Origin: Bacteroidota bacterium
GTDB lineage: Bacteria > Bacteroidota > Bacteroidia > Bacteroidales > UBA1556
Length of the DNA: 10,539 nt
Reading direction: 5' to 3'
Assembly: GCA_003648395.1 (NCBI GenBank)
Contig: QMPB01000099.1
Span: forward strand, 1-10,539
In this document: in pieces, positions 1-8,700 of the stretch
Layout of the letters: each line of letters opens with the position of its first letter
How positions within the stretch are numbered: position 1 is the stretch's first letter
Made by a program: the position numbers and the translations under genes
Notes under the pieces: model-generated
Told to the model about the DNA's origin: nothing
The model's input: only the letters and a program-made list of their open reading frames with translations
Database searches by the model: none

Positions 1-696
1 TCTTCAGGTTTTATTGTGAAAAACTTGGAATTAAAGATATGTGATTCTGATGGCAAAGAATTACCCATTGGAGAAAAAGGAGAGATTGTAGTAAAGGGGG
101 AAAATATAATGAAAGGTTATTGGAAGAATGACAGCGCTACAAAAGAAGCATTAAGAGATGGCTGGTTATTTACAGGAGACATGGGTTATATGGATTCTGA
201 TAATTTTCTATATGTATTAGGGAGGTTTAAAAGCCTTTTAATTGGAAACGATGGCGAGAAATATAGCCCTGAAGGAATTGAAGAAGCTTTAGTTGAGCAA
301 TCTGCAATAATTGAGCAGGTTATATTGTACAACAATCAAAGCAACTATACCACAGCATTGATATTCCCAAACAAAGCTGTATTATCAGAAGAGGTAAGAA
401 GTGTTGGAAAAGATATCAATACAGAAGAAGGCAAAAAGGTTGCATTACAAATAATTAGTAGAGAAATTGATTATTATTTGTTAGATGGCAAATATTCACA
501 TATGTTCCCTCACCGATGGATTCCGGCTTCTGTTGGAATATTGGAGGAAGGGTTTACCGAAGAAAATAAACTACTTAACTCTACAATGAAAATGGTAAGG
601 GGAAAAGTAGAAGAGAGATACAAAGATTTAATTGAGTATTTATATACTCCTGAAGGGAAGATTATTACTAACGAAAGAAATATTTCAGCTTTATAA
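1..696 (+). CDS. AMP-forming acyl-CoA synthetase, C-terminal part (5' end outside window)
   Basis: This is the C-terminal part of an ANL-superfamily adenylate-forming enzyme, most like long-chain fatty acyl-CoA synthetases, which activate a fatty acid with ATP and transfer it to CoA at the cytoplasmic side of the membrane. The frame is open from base 1, so the GTG at 16 is not a start and the gene begins upstream. Numbering from that GTG codon, the A7-type motif GWLFTGDMGYMD is at 49-60 with its Asp at 55, the hinge motif GRFK is at 69-72, and EKYSPEGIEEAL is at 81-92. The C-terminal A10-like segment STMKMVRGK (189-197) carries the expected catalytic Lys at 192, followed by the usual YKDLIEYLY end. 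The stop codon is 694-696. No substrate can be assigned because the acyl-binding half is missing. It converges on the SRAP gene with a 4-bp gap. Family assignment is firm; chain-length specificity is unknown. Confidence 0.9.
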   Translation, partial: SSGFIVKNLELKICDSDGKELPIGEKGEIVVKGENIMKGYWKNDSATKEALRDGWLFTGDMGYMDSDNFLYVLGRFKSLLIGNDGEKYSPEGIEEALVEQSAIIEQVILYNNQSNYTTALIFPNKAVLSEEVRSVGKDINTEEGKKVALQIISREIDYYLLDGKYSHMFPHRWIPASVGILEEGFTEENKLLNSTMKMVRGKVEERYKDLIEYLYTPEGKIITNERNISAL

Positions 697-717
697 AATT
701 CTATAGATATTTCTTTC
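673..717. terminator. Inverted repeat across two convergent stop codons, possible bidirectional terminator
   Basis: GAAAGAAATAT at 673-683 is the exact reverse complement of ATATTTCTTTC at 707-717, giving an 11-bp stem around a 23-nt loop. The loop holds the stop codons of the acyl-CoA synthetase (694-696) and of the SRAP gene (701-703). The two genes converge with only 4 bp between them, so a shared terminator would have to overlap coding sequence, as this does. The stem is AT-rich, the loop is long and there is no separate U-tract after the stem, so the call is tentative. Confidence 0.35.
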
Positions 718-1492
718 TTGCACCCATTCCTTGCAGCTGTAATGACTTATTTACATTAAGGTTATCATCCTCTGATAAAGGTTTTGACAATGGGTTTATC
801 AACTCTTTATAGTTATTTCTTGAGGAACTAATCTTTGGTGATATTTGGTATGCATTCATAAGTTTAGAATTATATGGATACATCATTTTCGTTATTTCTG
901 TTAGTGGAGTTTTATCATTTAGCCATTGCGATTCTTTCTCTCTTGGAAGAATGACTGGGCTACGATCATGAGGGATTTTTTGCAATAATTCATTTGACGT
1001 AGTTGTAATAATCGAAAAAGATTCTAGTTCTTCTCCACTTTTTGGATCTAGCCACACATCATAAATACCGGCAAAAGCAAATGGCCTTTCCTTATCCTTT
1101 AGATATATTAAATATGGATTCTTTAATCCTTCCAAATTACTCCCTTCAATAAAGGCATCAGCAATCACCAAACATCGTTGCGAACGAATAGGTTTACGAA
1201 ATGCCGGTTTAGTAATAATACCTTTGCTCTCTCTATAATTAGGATTGTTTTCTTTATTTCTATCTCCTTCTGCCCTAGCGTTAAAAAGAAACATTCTTTT
1301 CTTAGCCCAAAAGGGAGTTAAACCAAATTGCATTAACTGTAATTCTTTGGGCTTATCAGAAGTGATTACTGGAGCATAAGTTCCAGGACTTATATTGTAA
1401 TTAGCATTCCATTGAAAATTATTATTAGCATCTACATTAAATCGGCTTTCAACAACTTCAACTTTCTGAACTAAAACATATCTTCCGCACAT
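701..1492 (-). CDS. yedK: SRAP-family (YedK/HMCES) abasic-site DNA-protein crosslinking protein
   Basis: This 263-residue cytoplasmic protein belongs to the SOS response-associated peptidase family. Family members use an N-terminal Cys, exposed after Met removal, to form a stable thiazolidine crosslink with abasic sites in single-stranded DNA, shielding them during replication. The signature MCGRY start is present, with Cys2. The other conserved active-site residues are also visible: Asn71 in FNARAE, Glu116 in ADAFIEG (the family more often has GFYEW here), and His175 in IPHDRSPVIL, the counterpart of the usual HdRMPviL. The MCGRY motif fixes the start because Cys must be residue 2. At 263 residues it is somewhat longer than typical members (about 220-230) because of a polar, basic-ended tail after about 235. 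The start lies 13 bp after the stop of the TonB-dependent receptor with no visible promoter or terminator between, so co-transcription is likely. No LexA-like box was identified. Confidence 0.95.
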   Translation of the reverse strand: MCGRYVLVQKVEVVESRFNVDANNNFQWNANYNISPGTYAPVITSDKPKELQLMQFGLTPFWAKKRMFLFNARAEGDRNKENNPNYRESKGIITKPAFRKPIRSQRCLVIADAFIEGSNLEGLKNPYLIYLKDKERPFAFAGIYDVWLDPKSGEELESFSIITTTSNELLQKIPHDRSPVILPREKESQWLNDKTPLTEITKMMYPYNSKLMNAYQISPKISSSRNNYKELINPLSKPLSEDDNLNVNKSLQLQGMGARKKYL

Positions 1493-1505
1493 ATAATTCT
1501 ACTTA

Positions 1506-3881
1506 TTAAAACTTGAAATTAAGACCTAAAGATGGCATAAATGGTAATTGGTCTACTCGTTGATTTGTAATTCTATCAATATAGAAAATATTTGCTCTAT
1601 TATAAATATTAGTAATACTAAGTGACACTTCCAATGAGGTAAGCTCATTAAAGTAGAACTTTCTTTTTACACCAATATCCATACGATGATAGCTAGGCAA
1701 CCTTTTGCTATTAATGGATCCATATACTATACCAACATCACCATTGGCTGTAGTATAATCGGAACTAATACCATCATTAAAATCGAGTATTTCATAGTTT
1801 CCAGCAGTAGGTGTAAATGGGAATCCGGAGCCATAATTCCAACGGATATTAAAATCCCATAAGAGTTGTTTTCCAAAAGTATAACTAGTAAGCAAATTCA
1901 GATTATGCCTACGATCAAAGTGTGGCGTATAGGTAATAATACCATCATATCTTTCATTAAATCCTAAAGAGTATACGCCCCAAAAATACAATTGATCCTT
2001 TTGGAACTTTACTGAAACATCAAATCCTTTTGAGTTTCCCTCTTCAATTATGAAATCTTTTTTCAATACATCAGGCTTGTCAATATAGTCAACATTATCT
2101 TCAAAAATCTTATTCTTATTAAGGTTTGTTAGCTGAGTAAACCACTTATAATAAGCTTCGAAGTTTATGGTGATATAGTTGTTAATATCAACCTCAAAGC
2201 CTATAATTGCATGTGTAGATTTTTGTAATTTATGAGTTAGCTCTTCTCCATCAAACTCATCTTGCAGATTTTCTGGCCCTGAAACATAGCCATAAAACAA
2301 GTTCACAACATCCCTATCAGATGCTGTACTAATAATATTTTGTGAATAAACTCCTGTAGCTCCTTTAATTCTAAAGAAAGGAGTAACATTATATTTTAGA
2401 GCTAAACGGGGTTCAATAGATAGATCTCCTAGTGAAGCATAGTAATGCAATCGAAGCCCAGGAGATATAATAAAACGAGCATATTTATCATTACTATTTT
2501 TATATTTTTTGGAACCATAAAGCATTCTACTACCAATATAAGCAGCAATCTCCGTTGTGGATTCATGTTGAGATATTATTCTATTAGACGCATTTACAAA
2601 AGTAAAATCAGTGCCAGTACTCTTCATATCTACTCCATAAATTATCTTATTTTTTCCTAAGAAATATGTAAAATCTAATCCCATATTAAAACCACCAACC
2701 TGACTTGTTCTAGGTCTTTCTGAGCCATCTTCAAGTTCAATCTTATAATCAGAATACGAAACATGACCTGCTAACAACATAGGTGATTGGCCTGGCACAA
2801 CAGAGAACTTCATTCCACCACCATACGAATGCCATTCATAATTATTAATAGTTTGATAACTCACTTGATCATTAAAATCAAATCCAAAAATATCTAACCT
2901 ATTACCATTAGTTCCATTAAAAGAAACTTTACCATAAAAATCGGCAAAAGTAAATGGTAAACCATTTCCATCATTAACATATTTATATAATGTTTGAGAG
3001 GTTCTATCAATATATGATTTTTTGGCAGAAAGCACATAAGTTATACTTGCCGAATTTGCATCTTTAGCTTTTAATAACGGCCCTTCAAGTAGAATCTTTG
3101 CACCAAAAGTATTTACATCTACTTTACCAGCGAACCTATTGGGATTTCCATATCTTGTAGTTACATCCATAACAGAGGAGATGCGTCCGCCAAATTGCGC
3201 ACCAAAACCACCTGTATAAACATCGGCATTGCTTACTAAATCAGCATCGAAAACAGAAAACAGACCAATAGAGTGAAACGGATTATACACTGTCATACCA
3301 TCAAGGAGTACAAGATTTTGAACTGGTGTACCACCCCTAATATATAGTTGACCTCCTTGGTCTCCAGTGAATACAACACCAGGAACAACTTGAAGATATT
3401 GAGCTAAATCTGCCTGCCCTCCAATAGTAGGAAGCCTATTCATTGCTTTTGCCGATACTTTAATAACAGATGTAGTTGGATCAAGCAAAGCCGTTTGTCG
3501 CTGAGCTGAAATAGTAGCACCTTTTATCTGATACATTGCTCTTTCCAAAACAAGTTTATTATTAACTATCTGTTCTGGTTTGGTTATACTTATTTTCGTA
3601 CTTAAAGTATCAAATCCAATATAACTTACTGTCAATATATAATCCCCTTGTGGCACTTTAGATATTGTAAAATACCCATTAACATCAGTAACTGCGCCAA
3701 AACTTGTTCCTTTTAAATATACATTCGTGTATAAAATAGGCTGACCAGTAACCTTTTCAATGACAGAACCTCTAATAGTAGCATTTTGCCCAAACAAATC
3801 AGCACTTGAAAGAATTATTATTAAAGAAAAAAGAAAAGCAAATTGTAAAAATATTTTCATAAATGTATTCTGTTTTTTCAT
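1506..3881 (-). CDS. TonB-dependent outer-membrane receptor with carboxypeptidase-regulatory-like domain
   Basis: This 791-residue outer-membrane beta-barrel probably imports an unidentified ligand using TonB/ExbBD energy. Residues 1 to about 32 form a signal peptide (basic start, long hydrophobic core, cut near LFGQ). A CarboxypepD_reg-like beta-sandwich follows at about 34-113 (RGSVIEKVTGQPILYTNV, then DVNGYFTI). The plug domain is at about 135-245, with LQVVPGVV, YIRGGTPVQNLVLLDG and GGFGAQFGGRISSVMDV. The remainder is barrel, ending in the aromatic-terminated strand GLNFKF that fits recognition by the BAM complex. It is shorter than SusC proteins (about 1000 residues) and has no SusD partner here, so it is better seen as a stand-alone receptor. 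Met8 is an alternative start that would still leave a good signal peptide. Upstream is a 256-bp region with tandem palindromes (4005-4038) and a -7-like box; 13 bp downstream is the SRAP gene. The transported substrate cannot be read from the sequence. Confidence 0.93.
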   Translation of the reverse strand: MKKQNTFMKIFLQFAFLFSLIIILSSADLFGQNATIRGSVIEKVTGQPILYTNVYLKGTSFGAVTDVNGYFTISKVPQGDYILTVSYIGFDTLSTKISITKPEQIVNNKLVLERAMYQIKGATISAQRQTALLDPTTSVIKVSAKAMNRLPTIGGQADLAQYLQVVPGVVFTGDQGGQLYIRGGTPVQNLVLLDGMTVYNPFHSIGLFSVFDADLVSNADVYTGGFGAQFGGRISSVMDVTTRYGNPNRFAGKVDVNTFGAKILLEGPLLKAKDANSASITYVLSAKKSYIDRTSQTLYKYVNDGNGLPFTFADFYGKVSFNGTNGNRLDIFGFDFNDQVSYQTINNYEWHSYGGGMKFSVVPGQSPMLLAGHVSYSDYKIELEDGSERPRTSQVGGFNMGLDFTYFLGKNKIIYGVDMKSTGTDFTFVNASNRIISQHESTTEIAAYIGSRMLYGSKKYKNSNDKYARFIISPGLRLHYYASLGDLSIEPRLALKYNVTPFFRIKGATGVYSQNIISTASDRDVVNLFYGYVSGPENLQDEFDGEELTHKLQKSTHAIIGFEVDINNYITINFEAYYKWFTQLTNLNKNKIFEDNVDYIDKPDVLKKDFIIEEGNSKGFDVSVKFQKDQLYFWGVYSLGFNERYDGIITYTPHFDRRHNLNLLTSYTFGKQLLWDFNIRWNYGSGFPFTPTAGNYEILDFNDGISSDYTTANGDVGIVYGSINSKRLPSYHRMDIGVKRKFYFNELTSLEVSLSITNIYNRANIFYIDRITNQRVDQLPFMPSLGLNFKF

Positions 3882-3905
3882 TCCCCATACCTAAAATGAG
3901 ATAAC

Positions 3906-3966
3906 AAGGTGATATTTTTCCTCTAGTAGTAGGTTAAGCACTATAAACCATCATGCAAATCACCTT
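3906..3966 (-). other. Long-range inverted repeat in the receptor 5' leader
   Basis: AAGGTGAT at 3906-3913 is the exact reverse complement of ATCACCTT at 3959-3966, separated by 45 nt. In the minus-strand leader this would close a large stem-loop whose inner end lies about 25 nt before the receptor start codon. Inside it, GGTT and AACC on the transcript could form a second short stem. I recognise no known riboswitch class. It may be chance in AT-rich sequence. Confidence 0.25.
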
Positions 3967-4004
3967 TGTAAATCACATTAAGAATAAACATATTAAATTC
4001 ATTT

Positions 4005-4038
4005 TGTATTAACTAATACATATGTGTATTTTAATACA
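4005..4038. promoter_or_regulatory. Tandem palindromes upstream of the TonB-dependent receptor, candidate operator
   Basis: Two palindromes lie side by side. TGTATTAACTAATACA at 4005-4020 has perfect 7-bp arms and a 2-bp centre, and TGTATTTTAATACA at 4025-4038 has perfect 6-bp arms and a 2-bp centre. Seen as half-sites, TGTATT and AATACA alternate four times, starting at 4005, 4015, 4025 and 4033, that is 10, 10 and 8 bp apart, close to one helical turn. This is the arrangement expected for cooperative binding of a dimeric regulator. The element is 124-157 bp before the receptor start. It would lie just downstream of a start point set by the -7 box at 4054-4061, or upstream of a weaker -7-like box (TATGTTTA on the minus strand, 3985-3992). 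The regulator is unknown. Confidence 0.5.
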
Positions 4039-4053
4039 ATAATTAACTGCGAG

Positions 4054-4061
4054 CAAATGTA
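4054..4061 (-). promoter_or_regulatory. Putative Bacteroidota -7 promoter box for the receptor gene
   Basis: The minus strand reads TACATTTG, an exact match to the Bacteroidota -7 consensus TAnnTTTG. No convincing -33 TTG element is found at the usual 19-21 bp upstream; that stretch is simply AT-rich. Transcription from here would give a leader of roughly 165 nt containing the tandem palindromes. The box lies between the preceding operon's terminator and the receptor start, as a promoter should. The evidence is one short motif only. Confidence 0.35.
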
Positions 4062-4107
4062 AGTATAATTATAAATTATTAAACTAAAAAAAAATAGCTT
4101 TTGAAAC

Positions 4108-4132
4108 AAAAAAAACGGCTTATTGCCGTTTT
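4108..4132 (-). terminator. Rho-independent terminator of the phosphatase/SiaB/SiaC operon
   Basis: On the minus strand an 8-bp stem, AAAACGGC (complement of 4125-4132) pairing with GCCGTTTT (complement of 4112-4119), encloses a 5-nt loop and runs into a T-tract given by the A-run at 4108-4115. It begins 5 bp after the stop codon of the coiled-coil membrane protein gene, so it closes the operon and separates it from the receptor transcript. Confidence 0.9.
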
Positions 4133-4137
4133 ATTTT

Positions 4138-4704
4138 CTATAATATTTTTCTTTTTTTCTTTACTTTTTTATTAACTTTTTTATCAGCTCGTTTTTCCTT
4201 TTGCTCTTCCATTTGTTTTTTTCGGGCCTGCTTAAGCATATATTTATTTGCAAAATCCTCTCCCGGTTTAATTAATATTGCAACAACAAGCTTCAGAGCT
4301 AAGCCAACAAATGCATTATCTTTAAACATATCATCAATAATAGGCTCCAATAAAACCTCTGATATAACAAAAAGACCTATAGCTATAAATAAGACTATTG
4401 TACTAGCTCGCCTACCAATTTTCGCTTCAGTAAGTTGATCTATAGTCTCATTTAACTGATTATTAAGCTCTGCAAGTTGATTATTAGAGCTTTCTAATGC
4501 ATCATTAGTTTTATTTAATTTCTTCTGTAGTCTATCACTAATCTTAGTAATAATTTTCACTTGATCTACCAATTCTTCATAGTTCTCTACCAACTTCTTA
4601 AATTCAAGTTGTAGCTCCATTTGAGAATAATCATTTCGCTTTAAGAATTCCTTACTTTGCTCTAGATTATCTAACTCATTCTGATAAATACTTTGACCAC
4701 CCAT
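4138..4704 (-). CDS. Coiled-coil two-helix membrane protein, last gene of the SiaABC-like operon
   Basis: I do not recognise a named family for this 188-residue protein. Residues about 10-95 are a highly charged, Leu/Ile-spaced coiled coil rich in Asn, Gln, Glu and Lys. Two hydrophobic segments follow at about 101-118 (STIVLFIAIGLFVISEVL) and 131-147 (AFVGLALKLVVAILIKP), joined by a short acidic loop (EPIIDDMFKDN). The tail from about 154 is strongly basic and ends in KKKRK. By the positive-inside rule both ends would be cytoplasmic and the acidic loop outside. No signal peptide, catalytic motif or GGDEF domain is seen. The start is 16 bp after the SiaC stop, and a strong terminator follows 5 bp after its own stop, so it is the last gene of the operon. 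Its place corresponds to where an output protein could be expected, so it is a candidate membrane partner of SiaC; that role is inference from position alone. Confidence 0.85.
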   Translation of the reverse strand: MGGQSIYQNELDNLEQSKEFLKRNDYSQMELQLEFKKLVENYEELVDQVKIITKISDRLQKKLNKTNDALESSNNQLAELNNQLNETIDQLTEAKIGRRASTIVLFIAIGLFVISEVLLEPIIDDMFKDNAFVGLALKLVVAILIKPGEDFANKYMLKQARKKQMEEQKEKRADKKVNKKVKKKRKIL

Positions 4705-4720
4705 TTTTTATAAATATATC

Positions 4721-5104
4721 TTACTCTTCTTCAAATGAAATTATTTCGAATGGCAACCCACTTACATCTTCATAATCCTCACCTGTTTCCATCATCTCCT
4801 CATCATCTTCTTCATAATACCACTCCACAAGAACTTCTGTTCCTTCTACTTTAAAAACCTTTAGTTTTTTTAAGATTTCAAGTATATACTTAGACGAGCT
4901 TGTATTAAAGTATTCTAAGTTGATTTTAGCAACAATTTTATCTGGCGATGAATTTACATAAGCATCTAACCAGTTTAGAACAGGTGTAAAAAACTCAAAA
5001 GTATTTTCTGGAATTGATCTTCCTTCAAGCTTTAATATACCACTTTCAACATCAAAATTAATCTCTGGGGTTTGACGAGTACCTTCTATTATTAAATTAT
5101 CCAT
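4721..5104 (-). CDS. siaC: SiaC-family regulatory phosphoprotein (DUF1987)
   Basis: This 127-residue cytoplasmic protein is the phospho-acceptor of a SiaABC partner switch. In Pseudomonas aeruginosa SiaC is phosphorylated on Thr68 by SiaB, dephosphorylated by SiaA, and in the unphosphorylated form binds and activates the diguanylate cyclase SiaD. The family signatures are clear: TPEINFD (12-18), EGRSIPENTFEFFTPVLNWL (27-46), YFNTSSSK (65-72), and an acidic segment (98-113) ending in the common LPFEII. The Thr of the NTSS motif falls exactly at residue 68, matching the phosphorylated residue of the P. aeruginosa protein. Length is normal for the family. It lies 31 bp downstream of the SiaB-like kinase and 16 bp upstream of the coiled-coil membrane protein. 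No SiaD-like cyclase is encoded in the window, so the downstream partner differs or lies elsewhere. Confidence 0.93.
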   Translation of the reverse strand: MDNLIIEGTRQTPEINFDVESGILKLEGRSIPENTFEFFTPVLNWLDAYVNSSPDKIVAKINLEYFNTSSSKYILEILKKLKVFKVEGTEVLVEWYYEEDDEEMMETGEDYEDVSGLPFEIISFEEE

Positions 5105-5135
5105 AATTCTATATATAATATGTTATTACCTTTTT

Positions 5136-5693
5136 TTATTTATCTAGTTTTGGCTTATTCTTTGCCACTTTTACTCTAAGTTCAAAAAACGAAAGAGAAT
5201 CATTCACATCATGGAATTGATAGAATAACTTCTGTCCAGATTTACGAGCCATATCGATCATGCCAAGATCAGCTCCCCCTTTATCAGAAATAATATTATT
5301 ATCCAATATTTCACGATAATACCTCCTTAAATCTTCTTTAGACAATGAATTAACTCTATCAATACGATCTCTTAATGCGGCAATTGCATCATTTTTAATA
5401 TAATTCCCTGTAAGTATATAATAGAAATCATTATCATAAAAAAGCTCTAACATGGCTCTTCTAGTATCAATATTTCCAGGTTCTTCAGCTTCAGAGTGAT
5501 GATACAGGTTTTGCATACATTCAACAAGCACATTAAAAATCTTCTTTTTAACGTTTCCTTTCTCAGAAACAGAGTCGAGTCTTGTTTCCATAATCTGCAA
5601 CACCATCGTTATGATATCTGAAGTTATTTCGCCTTTAAATGATAGCATAATGTGATTATCCATCAATTTACGAAACTTTTCATATGTATTCAT
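5136..5693 (-). CDS. siaB: SiaB-family GHKL-type protein kinase (DUF6272)
   Basis: This 185-residue cytoplasmic protein resembles SiaB, a GHKL-fold Ser/Thr kinase related to anti-sigma-factor kinases, which phosphorylates SiaC. A N-box-like helix is visible at about 52-66 (IFNVLVECMQNLYHHS), with Glu58 and Asn62 in the positions that bind Mg-ATP in this fold, followed by His65-His66. The G-box-like segment DKGGADLGMIDMARKSG at 137-153 supplies the glycine-rich nucleotide lid. FKGEITSDII near the N-terminus is also typical of the family. It follows the phosphatase gene by 68 bp and precedes siaC by 31 bp, all in one direction, giving the order phosphatase, kinase, substrate. No promoter box was found in the 68-bp gap, so co-transcription from the phosphatase promoter is likely. 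Substrate specificity for the adjacent SiaC is inferred from the family and from adjacency. Confidence 0.9.
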   Translation of the reverse strand: MNTYEKFRKLMDNHIMLSFKGEITSDIITMVLQIMETRLDSVSEKGNVKKKIFNVLVECMQNLYHHSEAEEPGNIDTRRAMLELFYDNDFYYILTGNYIKNDAIAALRDRIDRVNSLSKEDLRRYYREILDNNIISDKGGADLGMIDMARKSGQKLFYQFHDVNDSLSFFELRVKVAKNKPKLDK

Positions 5694-5761
5694 ATATATA
5701 ATTTTATGAATTATTATAAGCCACTAAGATAAAAAAAATATATCTAAATCCGACTTTTATT

Positions 5762-8700
5762 TTAAAAACAAATTCCTATTACTAAAACATCATCTATTTG
5801 CTCATGTTCTCCACGCCATTCAGTAAAACGTTTATCAAGTATTTCTAAACTATCTCCTTCATTATTAAACGGCATTTCTAACAATAGCTTTTTAAACCTT
5901 TTTGACATAAATTTCTTGCCCTTTTCTCCTCCAAATTGGTCTATATAACCATCTGTTGATATATAAAGCTTGTCTCCTTTATACATTTGCACAGTTTTGG
6001 TAGTAAAGTTTCTATCCATTCGTTCAGAAATTCCGATAGGCATTCTATCAGCCTTTACCTCTAACATATTATCTCCAAAAATTGAATATGCAAAATCATA
6101 ATCCAATGCCGATTCATCAATCTTATCTTTTCTAATTATATACATTGAATTATAAGCACCTGCATAATGAACAAGTCCTTTATCCACATCTATTGATAAT
6201 AAAGCTATATCTAGACCATCTTTTGCTTGCTCACCACTTTGTTTTAAGTCATTAACAATATCGTGACGCACATTATCAAGTATTCGAGCAGGGTCAGTAA
6301 TTTGCTTCTCTTTAACAACTTTATTAAGAGAGCTAATGCTAATCATACTCATAAATGCTCCTGGCACACCGTGCCCAGTACAGTCAGCTGCTGCAATAAT
6401 TAATCGATCCTTATATAAAGTATTCCAATGAAAATCACCACTTACAATATCCTTAGGTTTATAATAAATAAATGAAGATTTTAGTAGTTCCTCCATTTTC
6501 GTTTTAGTAGGCATTATTGCACGCTGAATACGTCTTGCATAGTTAATACTATCCATAATATCCTTATTTTTCTGTGCCAATAAACCATTTTTTTCTCTTA
6601 TTTCTACAGTCCGCTCTTGAACTTTGTTTTCTAATTCTGCCTTTTCCTTTAGTAAACTTTTCTCTCTATATTTTACAAAAACCACAACGGATACAATTGT
6701 TACTATTAATACCAAAGAAATAAACCACAGAGTTTGCCAGAAAGGTGGATTTATTGTAAACACAACTGTTTGAGGAGTATCATTCCATACTCCAGAATTA
6801 TTTTTTGCTTTCACCTCAAAAACATAGTCACCTGATGGTAATGCAGGAAAATTAGCGTAGGTTTGTTTAGTTTCAGGCTGCCATTCCTTCTCTGCTCCTA
6901 GCAAGCGAACCTTATACACTACTGATGACGCCTCTGATATACATATTGCTTTATAATCAATTAAAATAGCATTCTCATTATGTTTTAAAGAAATTTTACT
7001 ACTATTATCTATCTCTTCTAGATTTACCCTAAGTTTCGTTACAAATGTAACTGGTGGCTTTTCATCTACTATTAATAACTCTGTACTAACCTTAGTCAAG
7101 CCTATTGCTGTTCCTGCCCATAAATATTTACTACCAAAATATAATGCTTCATGCATTATTTCTACTCCTTCAAAACCTTGCTTTTCTCCATAAGAAATTA
7201 CTTCATATGATTTTCCGTCAATTCTGCTAAGCCCATTATTTGTTCCGCAAAAAATATTTCCATCACCATCTTTCTGTATTGCTATTACCATATCAGAAAT
7301 AAGCCCAGTGGCCATTGTGAAATGTTTCTTTTCCACTCCATCGGAATATATATACATTCCTTTTCCTTCAGTACCAACAAATAACTCATTATCATTACCA
7401 CAAATTACAGAAGGCGTATATTCTTCATTTATATCGTACCTAGTAATTTCGCTACCTATAATTTTTGTTATTCCTTTGCCTAAATGTCCAATCCAAACTG
7501 TATTCTCATCATCACAGTATATTGTAGAAATATCATTACTTTGCAAATTATTGTACTGTGTTAGAATATTGGCCTGATCAGTTTCTGGTTCATAATAAAT
7601 AACTCCACCTGGAGAGCCAACCCATACGTGTCCTTCAGAATCAATATCCATTGCACTTACATTTTCAAATCTTGACGACTGTTGTAATAATGAATTTATT
7701 CGATATACGTAAGTTATTTTCTTTGTTTTCAAATCCATTACAGAAACTCCTCCACCAAATGTACCAATCCATAGATTTTTACCATCAGATCTTAAAAATC
7801 TAATGTCATTTGACTGTAAACCAAAGTTATCTTTTTTATATTCAACTATAGAATAACGTCCATCTTTAATTCCTTCTAGTTGGAAAACTCCGTCATTAGT
7901 ACCTAGCCAAATATCAGTAGTTTTATCATCTTCATAAATAGCATTTACCTGTATTGGTTTATTTTCTATTAACTTACTATAATGAACAAATGCAAAACTC
8001 TTAAAAACAGACAAGCCACTAGAATATGTACCTATAAGAACATTACCTTCAAAATCAACATAAATACTTTTAACTTTATTTTCTGATAGTCCATTTGATT
8101 CATTTAATGAGAGAATCTTGCCATTTTTAATATTTGAGATACCACCTCCCCATGTACCTGCCCAAATTGATCCATCATTATCTTCTACTATTTCACCTAC
8201 CCAATTATTGGCAAGACCATCTCGTTTATCATAAATTACAGGTTCTGTATCTATATCCTTATAGTAGTACAATCCTCCATTAAAAGTTCCTATCCAAACA
8301 CCCTTTTTAGAATCTTCATAAACTTTTATTATATTAAAATATTGTGGCCAGGCATAAAACTGTTCGTCAACTAGCTCCCATTCATTAGTTTTCTCATTCA
8401 TGAACTTAACTCCATATCTAGTAACAAACATCATCCCTAGACTCTCGGTAGTAGACATAGAGAAAATAATATTTCCTAAGTTTTCTTTTGCTGTATAATG
8501 TTCATTTACAATTATTTTATCAGCGCTTGGATCACTTATCAGATAAACTCCATCTCCATTAGTAGCAATCCATATCTGATTCTTTTCATCTTGAACAATA
8601 TTTGTTATATCATTCTTAATAGAGTCAAGAATAATTTCATAGAACTCTCCATTACGATATAATGATAATCCTCCAAAAAAATGCCCCAACCACATATTAC

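Noticed and set aside
2445..2660. Open frame of 71 codons on the plus strand inside the receptor gene
   Set aside because: It is antisense to clear beta-barrel coding sequence, with no family resemblance, promoter or ribosome-binding signal; it is a shadow of the real gene.
1506..3881. Polysaccharide utilisation locus based on a SusC-like receptor and an HTCS-like sensor
   Set aside because: The receptor is short for SusC, no SusD lipoprotein or glycoside hydrolase is present, and the propeller sensor has a phosphatase rather than an HTCS output.
7308..7577. Open frame of 89 codons on the plus strand inside the phosphatase gene
   Set aside because: It is antisense to well-conserved propeller repeats and its composition mirrors them; there is no independent evidence for a gene.
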